DNA from: an uncultured Schlesneria sp.
Lineage (GTDB): Bacteria; Planctomycetota; Planctomycetia; Planctomycetales; Planctomycetaceae
Direction of reading: 5' to 3'
NCBI GenBank assembly: GCA_903904835.1
Contig: CAIVEI010000021.1
Coordinates: 1 to 64,000 of the forward strand
Length of the DNA stretch: 64,000 bases
Shown: positions 19,617 to 29,203 of the stretch, piece by piece
Layout: every line of letters starts with the position of its first letter
How positions within the stretch are numbered: the stretch's first letter is position 1
The notes under the pieces: generated by a model
What the model was told of the DNA's origin: nothing
Seen by the model: only the letters and a program-made list of their open reading frames with translations
The model's database searches: none
Translations under genes and position numbers: made by a program

Positions 19617-20939
19617 ATGGCTTTTGGTTTTGGCAAGAAACGCGACGATGTGGATGATGAAGACGACGACGAAGAGGAAGAAGAGGAAGTCGATCTCGTC
19701 AATTTTCAGGGCGCAATGAATGGTAAAACTGCGGATATGGCGGCAAATGCACGCCTGGTTCAAGCCGCATTACGTCCAACAAAGGACATGATTACCGACG
19801 CCTTGGAACGCCGCGCCGAAACAATTCGTGTTGATGTCAAAGGTGAGAAAGCGCAAGTCGCGTTATCGATTGATGGAATGCCTTTCGCCGGGGGGCGTTT
19901 GGCGAAGCTCCAGGCGACCGCAATTACTCAGATGCTGAAAGTCTTGTGCGGGCTTGATGCTCGTCTAAAAGGTAAACACCAGGCAGGGGGCGTTAAAGCG
20001 GAATTTCACGGTACTAAGTACGAATTGACCGTCGATATTGCGCCGCAACCCGATGCTACTGAACGGTTAATAGTTCGTGTCCGCAATCTCAGTCATAAAT
20101 TGGAAACCCCGGTCGACCTTGGCTTTAGCGACTCTTTGAGGCAGACTATTCGTGACATTACTGGCAATCGTCACGGGATCATCGTCTGTTGTGGAATGCC
20201 TGGTTCGGGGGTCACGACGACGACCTATGCTTTGTTGCGAGGAATCGACGTTTATCTCTATTCGATCTATTCGATTGCGAAAACAGATCGTGAATTGCTG
20301 AATATCAAGAAGTTTGAAGTCAATCCAGAAGATGACCTGCAAACGTCGATGATGCGAATGATTCGTGAAGAGTCGGATGTCATTTTTGTTGATCCCATTC
20401 GTGATGCGGATACGACTCAGCAATTAATGAGTGTTGCCGATCGGATCTGTATTATCAGCGAAATGCAAGCGAAAGATTGTGCGAGCGCGATTGCCCAGCT
20501 TGTTGAATGGTCAGGCGATCGACAAAAGGCGAGTGAACTGATTGACGCAGCATTCAGTCCAAAATTGGTTCGGCTTTTGTGTCCACAATGCCGTGAAGCG
20601 TTCCGGCCAAATCCAAAGCTTCTCGAAAAGGTCGGTCTCCCACCGGAAACAAAAGTCCTTTACCGCAAAGGAGAACCGGCGGTTGACGAGAAGACGGGTG
20701 AAGAAGATGACCCCTGCGAAAAGTGCGGCGGCGCTGGGTTTTACGGTCGTATGGCAATGATGGAAGTGATTTTGGTTTCTGATCCGATACGGAAATTGAT
20801 TGCTGAAGGGGCCCCTGCGGATCAGATCAAGGCTCTCGCCCGAGCGGAAGGCTGTTTGACGTTCCATAAAGACGGTTTGCGTCTGGTCGCCGAGGGAAAA
20901 ACCTCGTTGGAAGAGCTGCAGCGGGTCTTTAAAGGCTGA
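19617..20939 (+). CDS. GspE/PilB-like protein with altered Walker motifs
   Basis: A 440-residue relative of type II secretion and type IV pilus ATPases. After an acidic low-complexity start (residues ~8-26, mostly Asp and Glu) the central fold follows PilB/GspE. The C-terminal zinc site CPQC...CEKCGGAGFYGR (about 321-372) is intact. The P-loop reads GMPGSGVTTT (about 194-203) with Val where the nucleotide-binding Lys should be. The usual GEIRD Walker-B end reads VDPIRD (about 258-263), losing the catalytic Glu. It is therefore probably a non-hydrolysing regulator or structural partner. No other secretion genes adjoin it. Confidence 0.8.
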   Translation: MAFGFGKKRDDVDDEDDDEEEEEEVDLVNFQGAMNGKTADMAANARLVQAALRPTKDMITDALERRAETIRVDVKGEKAQVALSIDGMPFAGGRLAKLQATAITQMLKVLCGLDARLKGKHQAGGVKAEFHGTKYELTVDIAPQPDATERLIVRVRNLSHKLETPVDLGFSDSLRQTIRDITGNRHGIIVCCGMPGSGVTTTTYALLRGIDVYLYSIYSIAKTDRELLNIKKFEVNPEDDLQTSMMRMIREESDVIFVDPIRDADTTQQLMSVADRICIISEMQAKDCASAIAQLVEWSGDRQKASELIDAAFSPKLVRLLCPQCREAFRPNPKLLEKVGLPPETKVLYRKGEPAVDEKTGEEDDPCEKCGGAGFYGRMAMMEVILVSDPIRKLIAEGAPADQIKALARAEGCLTFHKDGLRLVAEGKTSLEELQRVFKG

Positions 20940-20985
20940 TTTTTCTCATCGTTCCGGCAATTCGTGCTGGACTAGGGTATGACTT

Positions 20986-21044
20986 ACCCAAGAAAACTGG
21001 GTTCACACGTCCAAACACCCCGAAATTCGGGTTGATCCGTTTGG
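20986..21044. other. Nested hairpins before the surface-protein gene
   Basis: ACCCA-AGAAAAC-TGGGT (20986-21002) is followed by a nested stem. CCAAAC (21011-21016) pairs with GTTTGG (21039-21044), enclosing CCCGAA-AT-TCGGG. No T-run follows, so it is not a classical terminator. It may be part of the leader of the gene starting at 21165. Confidence 0.4.
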
Positions 21045-21164
21045 AAGTCACGGCTACAACGCGCCCTTCTCCCATATCAGACATTTCGTTTGCACGTCTC
21101 AGTTGTCCGAAGATCGGTCGCGGTTCGAACTGCGCCCAGCTAGCCCCATCGTAGAGGTGCCTCG

Positions 21165-24100
21165 ATGCACGTGTCGCTTCCTCGACGTTATTACCGTGTC
21201 GGCCGTTCCATGCGGTTCCTGCTGTGGATTTGCTTCGGCCTTTTGGCCGTCGTACCCTGGCAGGCCATCCGCGGTCAGGAGCAGGCTGAAAAGCCTGTCG
21301 TTGACCAAAGTGCCGACGAGAAAAACTGGGCTTCTAATGACGATCAAGCCGAGCAACCGGCTATCGATCGGCCATTAGACGAGAAACCTAAGCCGATTCA
21401 GTCGGCTGCACCCAAGCGGGGTTCTTCAGCCCCGACAACATCGTTGATCTTCCGGGGTCAGGATGCACCGCTGCAGATGACTCCACTTCCGATCAGTCCC
21501 GAAATGCAGGGGCCCGAAGTTGAAGACCCCGGTTTCCTTGCGAGTGACCAGGTTACCGGACGATCCGGGCAGGCACTAGGAAGCCTGTTTCGAATTGGCG
21601 GATTTACGGGTCCTGCGATCGGTCGCAAAAACGCGCTCTTCCCGGTCGAATACATGCCTTACTCGCTCGTCGACAATAACTTGATCTTCGGGGACTTTCG
21701 CGGATTTAAGAGTTCCACAGACACATGGGGCGCCAATATTGGCGGCGGTGTTCGTCATTACTTTCCCAAAATAGACCGAATCCTCGGTGTTAATGCGTTC
21801 TTCGATTATGACAATACGAGTGGCTCGACCTTTAGGCAGGTTGGATTCGGTGCTGAATGGTTAGGTTCAATGTACGATCTGCGCGGTAATGCGTATTTCC
21901 CTACAGGACAATCGGCTGTGCAAACGAGCCTCGTCAATGTTGACGGAACACAACAATTTGTCGGACATTTGTTGACGGTCAATCGACTGCACACTTTCAG
22001 CAATGCCCTGCATGGATTTGACGGTGAAATTGGTGTACCGATACCCGGTCCAGTCCCCGAACGACACGACGTTCGAGTGTTCGGAGGTGGATATTGGTAC
22101 GAAAGTGACTTGATCCAATCGTTTGGTGGATGGAAGACACGAATTCAGGCCAATGTGATTCCCAGCGTCTCGCTGCAGCTGGAAGTGACTCACGATCAAC
22201 AATTCAAAACGAACGTGGTCTTCGGCGGGTCGTGGAGTTACGGAGGGTTCAGGCAATCCCCTGGAACACCGAAGTCACAGTACGATCGTATGACGACGCC
22301 AGTCATCAGAAATTACAACATCATTGTGGGAACCGCTTATCAAACGGATATCGGGAACGTTGTCGACGATCCGACTACGGGTAAGCCCTACTTCTTCGAG
22401 TTTGTCGACAGCAACTCCAAGGCACCAATCGTAAATGGAGTTGTCGGCAACGGTACTTATGAAAACCCCTTTCAAGTTTTCACAAACGCACAGGCTGCAA
22501 TGCTGAAGGATACACCTGCGCCGTCGGGAAGTGATCTTCGCGGAATTATCTTTGTCAAGGGAGGCAGTGTGTTTGACTCCAAAGTCGACCCTGTGGATAA
22601 CGGCCCCGTTCAGCTCCAGGAGAATGTTCGTGTTCTTGGTGGATCGGCCAGCGTTGAGCATCTCGTAAACACGAATGCGTTGAATTCAAATTCAACTCTC
22701 GGTTACGGCTTGCTCCTGCCGCAAGGGACCGGTGCTAAGCCCGAGTTCGATAATACGCCGGTTAATCCGGTGACCAATGCTTCGATCACTCTCGCCAACT
22801 ATTCAGAATTCAGCGGTTTCAATGTCAATCAACCGGTCGGAATAGGTCTCTACGGTTCCGGGATCACGGGATCAACTCAATATAGTACGGTTCGTCAAAC
22901 GAACGTCACCGGAGCAGGTTTGAATTCCGTCGTTCTTGACAATACCGCTGGTCGCATCTTATTCCAAGGCGATGCAATTACTTCGTCGGGATTAACCGAT
23001 GCGTCAACATTCCTGGTCAGTAACACTCAGGCAAATAGTCAAGTCTATTTCACACGGGATCCGTTGACGTCAGCCGCAAACCCCACTCCAGGAACTATTA
23101 CGAACAACGTCACTGGTGCTAATTTAATCAGTACGACATTAGAAGTCACAAAGACACAAGCCAACAGTCTTGTCGATTTTACGAACTCTACTGTCAGTGA
23201 TAAAGGTGGTAACGGAGTTCAAATTCATGATAACAACGGTAACGTCAATCTTGGAAATGCGACGCTGAGCAATGACGTTGGTACCGCACTTGGGATTATC
23301 AACGATAACGGCATCTTTTCGAGTAACGGGACCGTGACGATCACGAATTCAGCCAGTGATTCGATTGTCATCCAGAATCTCGGTTTGAACGGAGCAGCGC
23401 TGTTCCCCGGTGCCGGTAATCCTTTTGACGTGAACATTCTTGATCGATCCACAGGTCGTGGCATCTATTTGTACGACAACCTGGGACCCGTTACCTTTAC
23501 AACGGGTGTCAACATTCAGTCCCCCGGCAACGTTCCATTCGCCGCGATCGACTATCAACACAATGGAATGCTGGGGACCGTCAATGGAGTCCCAAATCAG
23601 AAGATCGGTGGGAATGCCAGTTTCAATAACATCCAAATCAACGGTGGTGGGCGCGGAATCTTGATCGGCCCCTTAGATCCCGCCAATCCACCGAACTACG
23701 GTATCTTTACGGTTTCAGGTACGACATCGATTACGGGAACGAATGACGTCGCGATCGAGATCGTTAACGACAGCTCAACCGTACAATTCGGTACCGGGAC
23801 CGTTGGTGGCGGGACAACGATCACCAATCCACTCAATATCGGAATAGAAGTACTTTCGAATAACGGAACGGTCAACTTTGGTGGAACCACGACCATTAAT
23901 CAACCCGCCTTTAGTGCCGTGGGAAGCCCAATTCTGCCGGCGATCAATATTCAAGGAAATACCAACCTTTTGAGTTCCGTGTCGTTTAATTTTGCAGATA
24001 TCATCGGCGGGAATGTTCCTGGTGCGCCTCTTCCTGTGAACGCCCCACAATATGGGGTCAACATTGGTGATCCTGCTAATACGGCCCTCTTTAACCCTGC

Positions 24101-25811
24101 CTCCGTCAATTTCAGCAGGCTGGACATTCTCAATTTGCAAAATGGGACGGGATTGCGAGTGTATAACGAAGGGGTCGCTCCAATTCCCGCAACACAGGCT
24201 GGAGCGTCTGGGACCCCCGGATACGGCTTGTACATCGGCAGCGGTCACATTTTGACAACCGGTGGACCAGCGGTCGATATTGAAGACTCGACGATCAGCG
24301 TGACGCTGAACAGTGTCTCGGATTCGATTTCGTTCTTCGCCAACCAGGCACCGCAATACGGGATCGATCTGGTGAATGATAATTCCATTGTTACCACCAA
24401 TCTTCCTCAATTAAACCAATATATGTTTACGTTGGGGGGATTGCCGCCCGCGGCACAGAATTCTGCTGGACTGATCACGGGTGCCACCATTGCGGGGATC
24501 AACATCAACCAGACCAACCCGAATCTCGTACAGACCGGCGCTGTCGAAATCAACAGCGTGACGCTTCAGTCTAACCAACTTGGTCTTAGTGCCAATAATC
24601 TTCTTCAGTTGAGCGTCAACAATTCAGCCTTCGATTTTAATCTTGGCCAGGGCGTCGGTAACGTCGGCGGCAAAGTCGCGGGGCAAACGGGTGCTGCCAT
24701 CGATGCGCTCAATACACCACGTGTCGATATTGAAACCTCAACGTTTAATCAGAACGGTAGCTTTAACGGGATTACGAACAGCCTCGCAGGCTTCGTTGAC
24801 CATGCAATATATCTGCACGCAACAACACCGTTGGTTCAGCCGGGTATTTCTGGAGTTCCGCTCTCCAATAACGGCACGGCTACGGGAGGCAAATATATCT
24901 GGAGTATTAACAATAACACCAGTCTAAACAGCAACTTTATTGGCGGGTTTACCGGCGCTTTTGGTGCCGGTGACGTGGTTCTGATTGCGGGGCCGCCGAC
25001 TGCACCGCTAACGTACTTGGCGCCTGGTACGGCGACATCACCAATCAATCAGTTGCCGGTCCCGTTGGTGTTTCAATTCGACAATAATCAAATCACTGTA
25101 CCCAACAATAATATTGGGTTGCTTGCCAACAATTTCATCAACAATATCGCGGCTGTCGACGTGAGGTGGACGGGCCAGATCGACCTTACCTCTGCTGTTG
25201 CAAATGTCACTTCATCGATGAACTATAACAACGTAAACCTTGGTGGAAATGACGTCGGGTTCTTGGTTCAGAACGCGAGTACGCAATACGCAACGAACTT
25301 TGTCATCAGCAACAATACGTTATTGGCAAACAACGGAGGAAATACCGGTATATTTATTAGTGACTCGAATCAAACGAACCTGTCGATCGATAACAATAAT
25401 TTCAATTTCTTGACGGCTGTCGTAAATCTGGTCACAAATGAAGATTACGGAATGAGAATCTCGGTTAATAATGCGCCGACAAATTACTCGACGATGGACA
25501 TTTCTTACAACACAATTACGATGACACAGGGGCCGCTTGATCAGGGGATTGTGTTCCCAACGATTTTTGCGCCAGCGTCGATCACGTTTAACGGAAATGA
25601 CATAAATATCACGGGGGCTCAGCCGATAGTCGGTCAGGGTATCCAGTTCCAGATCGTGAACGGGGCACCCGTCGTGCTTCATGGCAACGTTAATAACATT
25701 ATCTCGGTCAATGGAAATGGGGCAGGAATCAGGCCGATCAACTGGTTCAGTCCAATACCTTCCACAGTGACGCAAGGTCAATTTATCATCAACGGAGCAT
25801 TCGGGCCGTGA
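21165..25811 (+). CDS. Giant surface protein with inverse-autotransporter-like barrel and beta-helix passenger
   Basis: A 1548-residue protein. A signal peptide (about residues 1-40) and a Pro/Ser/Lys-rich linker come first. The next region (about 145-385) resembles the inverse autotransporter beta-domain of intimin/invasin, with repeated Gly-aromatic strands such as GVNAFFDYD and FGAEWLG. The remaining ~1150 residues are rich in Asn, Gly, Thr and Val, with short beta-strand repeats typical of a right-handed parallel beta-helix. The polarity (barrel first, passenger last) matches inverse autotransporters. An adhesin or surface-coat role is inferred. Some alternative starts exist (21210). Confidence 0.75.
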   Translation: MHVSLPRRYYRVGRSMRFLLWICFGLLAVVPWQAIRGQEQAEKPVVDQSADEKNWASNDDQAEQPAIDRPLDEKPKPIQSAAPKRGSSAPTTSLIFRGQDAPLQMTPLPISPEMQGPEVEDPGFLASDQVTGRSGQALGSLFRIGGFTGPAIGRKNALFPVEYMPYSLVDNNLIFGDFRGFKSSTDTWGANIGGGVRHYFPKIDRILGVNAFFDYDNTSGSTFRQVGFGAEWLGSMYDLRGNAYFPTGQSAVQTSLVNVDGTQQFVGHLLTVNRLHTFSNALHGFDGEIGVPIPGPVPERHDVRVFGGGYWYESDLIQSFGGWKTRIQANVIPSVSLQLEVTHDQQFKTNVVFGGSWSYGGFRQSPGTPKSQYDRMTTPVIRNYNIIVGTAYQTDIGNVVDDPTTGKPYFFEFVDSNSKAPIVNGVVGNGTYENPFQVFTNAQAAMLKDTPAPSGSDLRGIIFVKGGSVFDSKVDPVDNGPVQLQENVRVLGGSASVEHLVNTNALNSNSTLGYGLLLPQGTGAKPEFDNTPVNPVTNASITLANYSEFSGFNVNQPVGIGLYGSGITGSTQYSTVRQTNVTGAGLNSVVLDNTAGRILFQGDAITSSGLTDASTFLVSNTQANSQVYFTRDPLTSAANPTPGTITNNVTGANLISTTLEVTKTQANSLVDFTNSTVSDKGGNGVQIHDNNGNVNLGNATLSNDVGTALGIINDNGIFSSNGTVTITNSASDSIVIQNLGLNGAALFPGAGNPFDVNILDRSTGRGIYLYDNLGPVTFTTGVNIQSPGNVPFAAIDYQHNGMLGTVNGVPNQKIGGNASFNNIQINGGGRGILIGPLDPANPPNYGIFTVSGTTSITGTNDVAIEIVNDSSTVQFGTGTVGGGTTITNPLNIGIEVLSNNGTVNFGGTTTINQPAFSAVGSPILPAINIQGNTNLLSSVSFNFADIIGGNVPGAPLPVNAPQYGVNIGDPANTALFNPASVNFSRLDILNLQNGTGLRVYNEGVAPIPATQAGASGTPGYGLYIGSGHILTTGGPAVDIEDSTISVTLNSVSDSISFFANQAPQYGIDLVNDNSIVTTNLPQLNQYMFTLGGLPPAAQNSAGLITGATIAGININQTNPNLVQTGAVEINSVTLQSNQLGLSANNLLQLSVNNSAFDFNLGQGVGNVGGKVAGQTGAAIDALNTPRVDIETSTFNQNGSFNGITNSLAGFVDHAIYLHATTPLVQPGISGVPLSNNGTATGGKYIWSINNNTSLNSNFIGGFTGAFGAGDVVLIAGPPTAPLTYLAPGTATSPINQLPVPLVFQFDNNQITVPNNNIGLLANNFINNIAAVDVRWTGQIDLTSAVANVTSSMNYNNVNLGGNDVGFLVQNASTQYATNFVISNNTLLANNGGNTGIFISDSNQTNLSIDNNNFNFLTAVVNLVTNEDYGMRISVNNAPTNYSTMDISYNTITMTQGPLDQGIVFPTIFAPASITFNGNDINITGAQPIVGQGIQFQIVNGAPVVLHGNVNNIISVNGNGAGIRPINWFSPIPSTVTQGQFIINGAFGP

Positions 25812-25897
25812 GATAATGGATTTGCGAGCCGGAAGAGTGTTAAAAAAAGCACGACGCCAATTGTAAGGACCAATATCTTTTCAATGGAGACTCGGCT

Positions 25898-26995
25898 TCA
25901 AGCGAACGGCCCGACTCGATCGCTTAAAGAAATGCGTGCTGTGGAATGGAGAAAAATGCAGTCCGCGATTTCATCGGGTTTTTCGGTTCCGGTGATATTG
26001 ATTGGGTGACACTCGTCAAGATTGCGGAACCATGTGGTCTGGCGTTTCGCGAATTGACGAGTGCGTGTTTGGATTGTGTCTTTCAACATAGCGATCGATG
26101 AATCGGATTGATTGTCGGCTGCCTCAACGGCCTTTGCCCTTTCTGCTGGTGGAAATGATTCCAGCCAATCGATCACTTCCTTGTAACCCAGCGCCTGGCG
26201 CGCTGTGTGACTGAACGTGTTCGGCTTAACGGTCAGGTCCCTGACTTCGGAGACCAGACCCTGTTCGAACATCGTTTCGACTCGATCGTCGATTCTTCGG
26301 TAGAGCCAGTCCCTTGGGGGAGAAAGCCAGTAAACATGCGGCGGACGTTTATCAGGTGATCTAAGCCCTTGCTGCTGAAGAATCGACAATGGATGACCGA
26401 GTAGTTCGAACACCTCCAATGCCCTGATGATTCGCCGCTGATCGTTGGGGTGAAGTCGTTTAGCCGAAACGGGGTCCACGCGTTGCAGTTGGTCGTGCAA
26501 TGCCTTTGCCCCTTCTGTCTGAGCCAAACCTTCAAGTCGTTGGCGGATGTCCCAATTTGCTGGTGGGCCTTCGAAGACACCTCGAAGAAGTCCTCGCAAA
26601 TACAGTCCTGCGCCGCCGACAAATAATGGAACTCGCCCTCGGGAGATAATTCCACGACACGCATCTTCGGCTGCTGAAAGGTAGTCAGCCAGGCTGAAAT
26701 CCATGTGGGGCTCGATGATATCGATCAGATGATGCCTCACGCGAGATCGTTCTTGGGCAGAGGGTTTCGCAGTGCCGATATCCATCCCTCGATATAACGT
26801 CATTGAGTCAAGGGCAACGATTTCAGCCTTTAGCCGTTCTGCCAGTCGCATGGAAACAGCGGTCTTTCCACAAGCCGTTGGGCCTGCCAAGAACCAGCAA
26901 TTCGACAATAAATCTATTGCAAACGACACGAAAACGCTCGATTTTCCTGGTCTGAAAACAACCTGAATTAGGGGGATTCCGAAGTCTTTATCCAA
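25898..26995 (-). CDS. miaA: tRNA dimethylallyltransferase
   Basis: Adds a dimethylallyl group to A37 of tRNAs reading UNN codons. The P-loop GPTACGKTAV is near residue 36. The DSMTLYRGMDIGTAKP segment (substrate binding) and the VGGAGLYLRGLL and RRIIRALEV motifs follow in the expected order. At 365 residues it is longer than usual: about 30 N-terminal residues precede conserved sequence, so translation may really start further in, for example at a TTG close to 26910. It stands alone. No hfq or mutL neighbour is present. Confidence 0.93.
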   Translation of the reverse strand: MDKDFGIPLIQVVFRPGKSSVFVSFAIDLLSNCWFLAGPTACGKTAVSMRLAERLKAEIVALDSMTLYRGMDIGTAKPSAQERSRVRHHLIDIIEPHMDFSLADYLSAAEDACRGIISRGRVPLFVGGAGLYLRGLLRGVFEGPPANWDIRQRLEGLAQTEGAKALHDQLQRVDPVSAKRLHPNDQRRIIRALEVFELLGHPLSILQQQGLRSPDKRPPHVYWLSPPRDWLYRRIDDRVETMFEQGLVSEVRDLTVKPNTFSHTARQALGYKEVIDWLESFPPAERAKAVEAADNQSDSSIAMLKDTIQTRTRQFAKRQTTWFRNLDECHPINITGTEKPDEIADCIFLHSTARISLSDRVGPFA

Positions 26996-27162
26996 CGGGA
27001 GTCAGAAATTTGACGTTGTCAATTACGAATCAGAGTCATATCGTTTATGTGGGGCGGCTCATCTCTTACGTGAATGACTTCAATAGTAACAGTCAAAAGG
27101 CGTGATCGTGAAGTGCCACCGTAAATGTCGTTGCTTCGACTAGAATCCGTGTGAAAGGTCAA

Positions 27163-27906
27163 ATGATGAAATTGACGCCACCTGGACACTGTTCTGTCTG
27201 GTTTAGACCGCAAAACGCGTGTTGGAACTTTGTTTTACGGCTGTTCGTCGTCGCGACAGCCATTTTTGTGATGGAGGTACCACACACGATGGCCGAACCA
27301 AAAAAGGGACAAGGGCAGGAGTTAGAGTCCACAGAAAATGCCGTTCCGTCAGACATTGCGAAGTTCGAAGACGCCACATTTGGCTCGGGATGCTTCTGGT
27401 GTACGGAAGCGGTTTTTCAACAGTTGAAGGGAGTCAAGTCGGTTGTTTCGGGTTATAGCGGGGGAAGAACGAAGAATCCGACGTACGAGGAGGTCTGCAC
27501 GGGAACGACCGGCCACGCGGAAGTGATTCGCGTCACATTCGATCCGAAAGTTGTCACATACGTCGATCTGCTTGAAGTGTTCTGGAAAACTCACGATCCC
27601 ACGACGCTTAATCGTCAAGGGGCTGACCATGGAACCCAATATCGGTCGGTGATTTTCTATCACGACGAAACACAAGAGAAATTGGCCAGGGAATACAAGA
27701 AAAAACTCGATGATTCTAAGGCTTTTGACAAACCGATCGTCACCGAAATCTCACCGATGAAAGAATTTTATCCAGGGGAAGACTACCACCAGAACTATTT
27801 CCGCAACCATCCCGAAAACCCTTATTGTACTGCGGTGATCAATCGTAAGGTCGCCAAGTTCAAGGCAGTTTTCAAAGATAAGTTGAAGAAAAAGGGCGAG
27901 CTCTGA
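27163..27906 (+). CDS. msrA: Exported peptide methionine sulfoxide reductase A
   Basis: Reduces methionine-S-sulfoxide in proteins. The catalytic motif GSGCFWCTEAVF (about residue 70) has the active-site Cys followed by Phe-Trp. HGTQYRSVIFY and the later YHQNYF are the other family signatures. An N-terminal hydrophobic segment (about 20-38) and a Lys-rich linker indicate export or membrane anchoring, consistent with repair of envelope proteins. The start is placed at the ATG 27163; 27151 and 27166 are alternatives. It converges on lspA. Confidence 0.92.
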   Translation: MMKLTPPGHCSVWFRPQNACWNFVLRLFVVATAIFVMEVPHTMAEPKKGQGQELESTENAVPSDIAKFEDATFGSGCFWCTEAVFQQLKGVKSVVSGYSGGRTKNPTYEEVCTGTTGHAEVIRVTFDPKVVTYVDLLEVFWKTHDPTTLNRQGADHGTQYRSVIFYHDETQEKLAREYKKKLDDSKAFDKPIVTEISPMKEFYPGEDYHQNYFRNHPENPYCTAVINRKVAKFKAVFKDKLKKKGEL

Positions 27907-27989
27907 TCGGGCTGTTTTTTGAAATTATTGGTCTCAAGCTTTGCGGTGGACTGGCCTATGTCTAAGGGGCCCGCCCCCGTTTTCCGTCG

Positions 27990-28661
27990 TTAGGGCAAAG
28001 GCCCGTTAACCACCCCCGTCGAGGGGGTGGGGTTTTGCTGCGGTTGCCAAAAGGAATGTAGCACTAGCATGATTGCTCCGGTGACGAGGTAACTGTCGGC
28101 GAAGTTAAACGTCGCCCAGTGGAATCCACCGTTGAAAAACACAAAGTCAAGAAAATCTCGGACTCCGTAAATTTGGCCGTTGACGTCTTTCCAGCCATGC
28201 AGTCCAAGCCGGTCGTAAAGGTTTCCCATCGTACCGGCGAAAAGCAGGCCACTGGCAATGGTCAACCACCAGGATTCAACTGCCTGACCCGTCCAGAGAA
28301 AATAGGCAATAACGACGATAGCAATAATACTCAGCGAGGCGAACAACCACGTTTGACCTTGCCCTAAACCCCAAAGGGCACCAAGGTTAAATGTGGTTGC
28401 CAAATCAAAATTGATCGGGATTCCAAGAAAGGATCCTTTCCAGACTTTGAATTGTCCGGGGACATTCAACCAGTGGAATACCGCCCACTTTGACCAGAGG
28501 TCCCAGATTAATCCTGACGCTGAAATCAACGCGAAGACGGCATATCTTACTGCCGGTCGCTTCGTTCGTCCGCTAAATTCCAATAAGGAATCCTCTCCGG
28601 CTAAATGTGAGTGTGCCCGAGAGGAGTAAGTTACCGATGTTCCTCGCGCTTCCGTTCGCAT
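27990..28661 (-). CDS. lspA: Lipoprotein signal peptidase II
   Basis: Aspartic protease that removes signal peptides from prolipoproteins. Four transmembrane segments are visible. The two catalytic Asp regions are GTMGNLYDRLG (about residue 145) and FNFADSYLV (about 188). The start at 28661 overlaps the end of the upstream DksA-like gene by 31 bases, which suggests translational coupling. A longer frame back to 28757 is less likely. The N-terminal ~30 residues before the first membrane helix are an unusual polar extension. Pro-rich C-terminal codons overlap a hairpin that may terminate msrA. Confidence 0.9.
   Translation of the reverse strand: MRTEARGTSVTYSSRAHSHLAGEDSLLEFSGRTKRPAVRYAVFALISASGLIWDLWSKWAVFHWLNVPGQFKVWKGSFLGIPINFDLATTFNLGALWGLGQGQTWLFASLSIIAIVVIAYFLWTGQAVESWWLTIASGLLFAGTMGNLYDRLGLHGWKDVNGQIYGVRDFLDFVFFNGGFHWATFNFADSYLVTGAIMLVLHSFWQPQQNPTPSTGVVNGPLP
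28010..28037 (+). terminator. Intrinsic terminator-like hairpin downstream of msrA
   Basis: CCACCCCC-GTCGA-GGGGGTGG is a perfect 8-bp GC-rich stem followed on the plus strand by GGTTTTG. It lies about 100 bases after the msrA stop and inside the last codons of the convergent lspA. Confidence 0.5.
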
Positions 28662-29023
28662 TCGACGCAGTTCCTTGCGTAGGGGATTTCCCGAAGACGA
28701 GTCTTGGGAATCATTGACCGTGCCGCAGGGCGTCCTGCTTCTCTGCAACTGACGCAAACACCAAACGTTTCGTCATTGATTCGTTCGAATGCTTCTTCGA
28801 TTTCTTCCAAGACTTCCTGTTCGTTTTCAACTCGCCTTAACGTGAATTCCTGTTCGTATGTCTCAGTTCCAAGCTCTGCCAAATGTGTTGGTGACTTCGA
28901 TTCTGAACCATTTTCATTTCGGTCTAACGCGTCGGCCGTTAAGTGCTGCACATCACCCCGAACACGCGCACGAAGAGTCTGCAAAAGATTTTTGAACTCG
29001 TCCAGCTCAGCTTTTTTCAACAT
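28631..29023 (-). CDS. DksA/TraR-family zinc-finger protein
   Basis: A 130-residue protein of the DksA/TraR type. An N-terminal coiled-coil hairpin (about 1-80, rich in Glu, Leu, Arg) leads to a C4 zinc finger CVSCREAG...NCVEC (about 93-122). Relatives bind the RNA-polymerase secondary channel and modulate stringent-response promoters. The acidic tip residues of DksA cannot be assigned with certainty. Start 29023 (ATG, MLKKAEL) is preferred over 29053. It overlaps lspA by 31 bases. A lspA-dksA pairing occurs in several planctomycetes (recollection, not checked). Confidence 0.85.
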   Translation of the reverse strand: MLKKAELDEFKNLLQTLRARVRGDVQHLTADALDRNENGSESKSPTHLAELGTETYEQEFTLRRVENEQEVLEEIEEAFERINDETFGVCVSCREAGRPAARSMIPKTRLREIPYARNCVECERKREEHR

Positions 29024-29203
29024 CGTCTTGCTCTCTCGGGAAACCCTACACATTGGTGCTCATACGGGTGGCGAGCGAGAGATTATATGTTTCTGTCATA
29101 ACGAATATCAAGTTGCCCCAAGAATTGCCTCTGCAATGCCTCGAAAGATGGGGGGTTGGGAAGATTCAACCGTTTATAGCGAATAAACCGGGGACTTCCC
29201 GGC

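Noticed and set aside
23775-24410. 211-residue minus-strand frame inside the surface-protein gene
   Set aside because: Opposite-strand frame caused by the repetitive composition of the beta-helix region.
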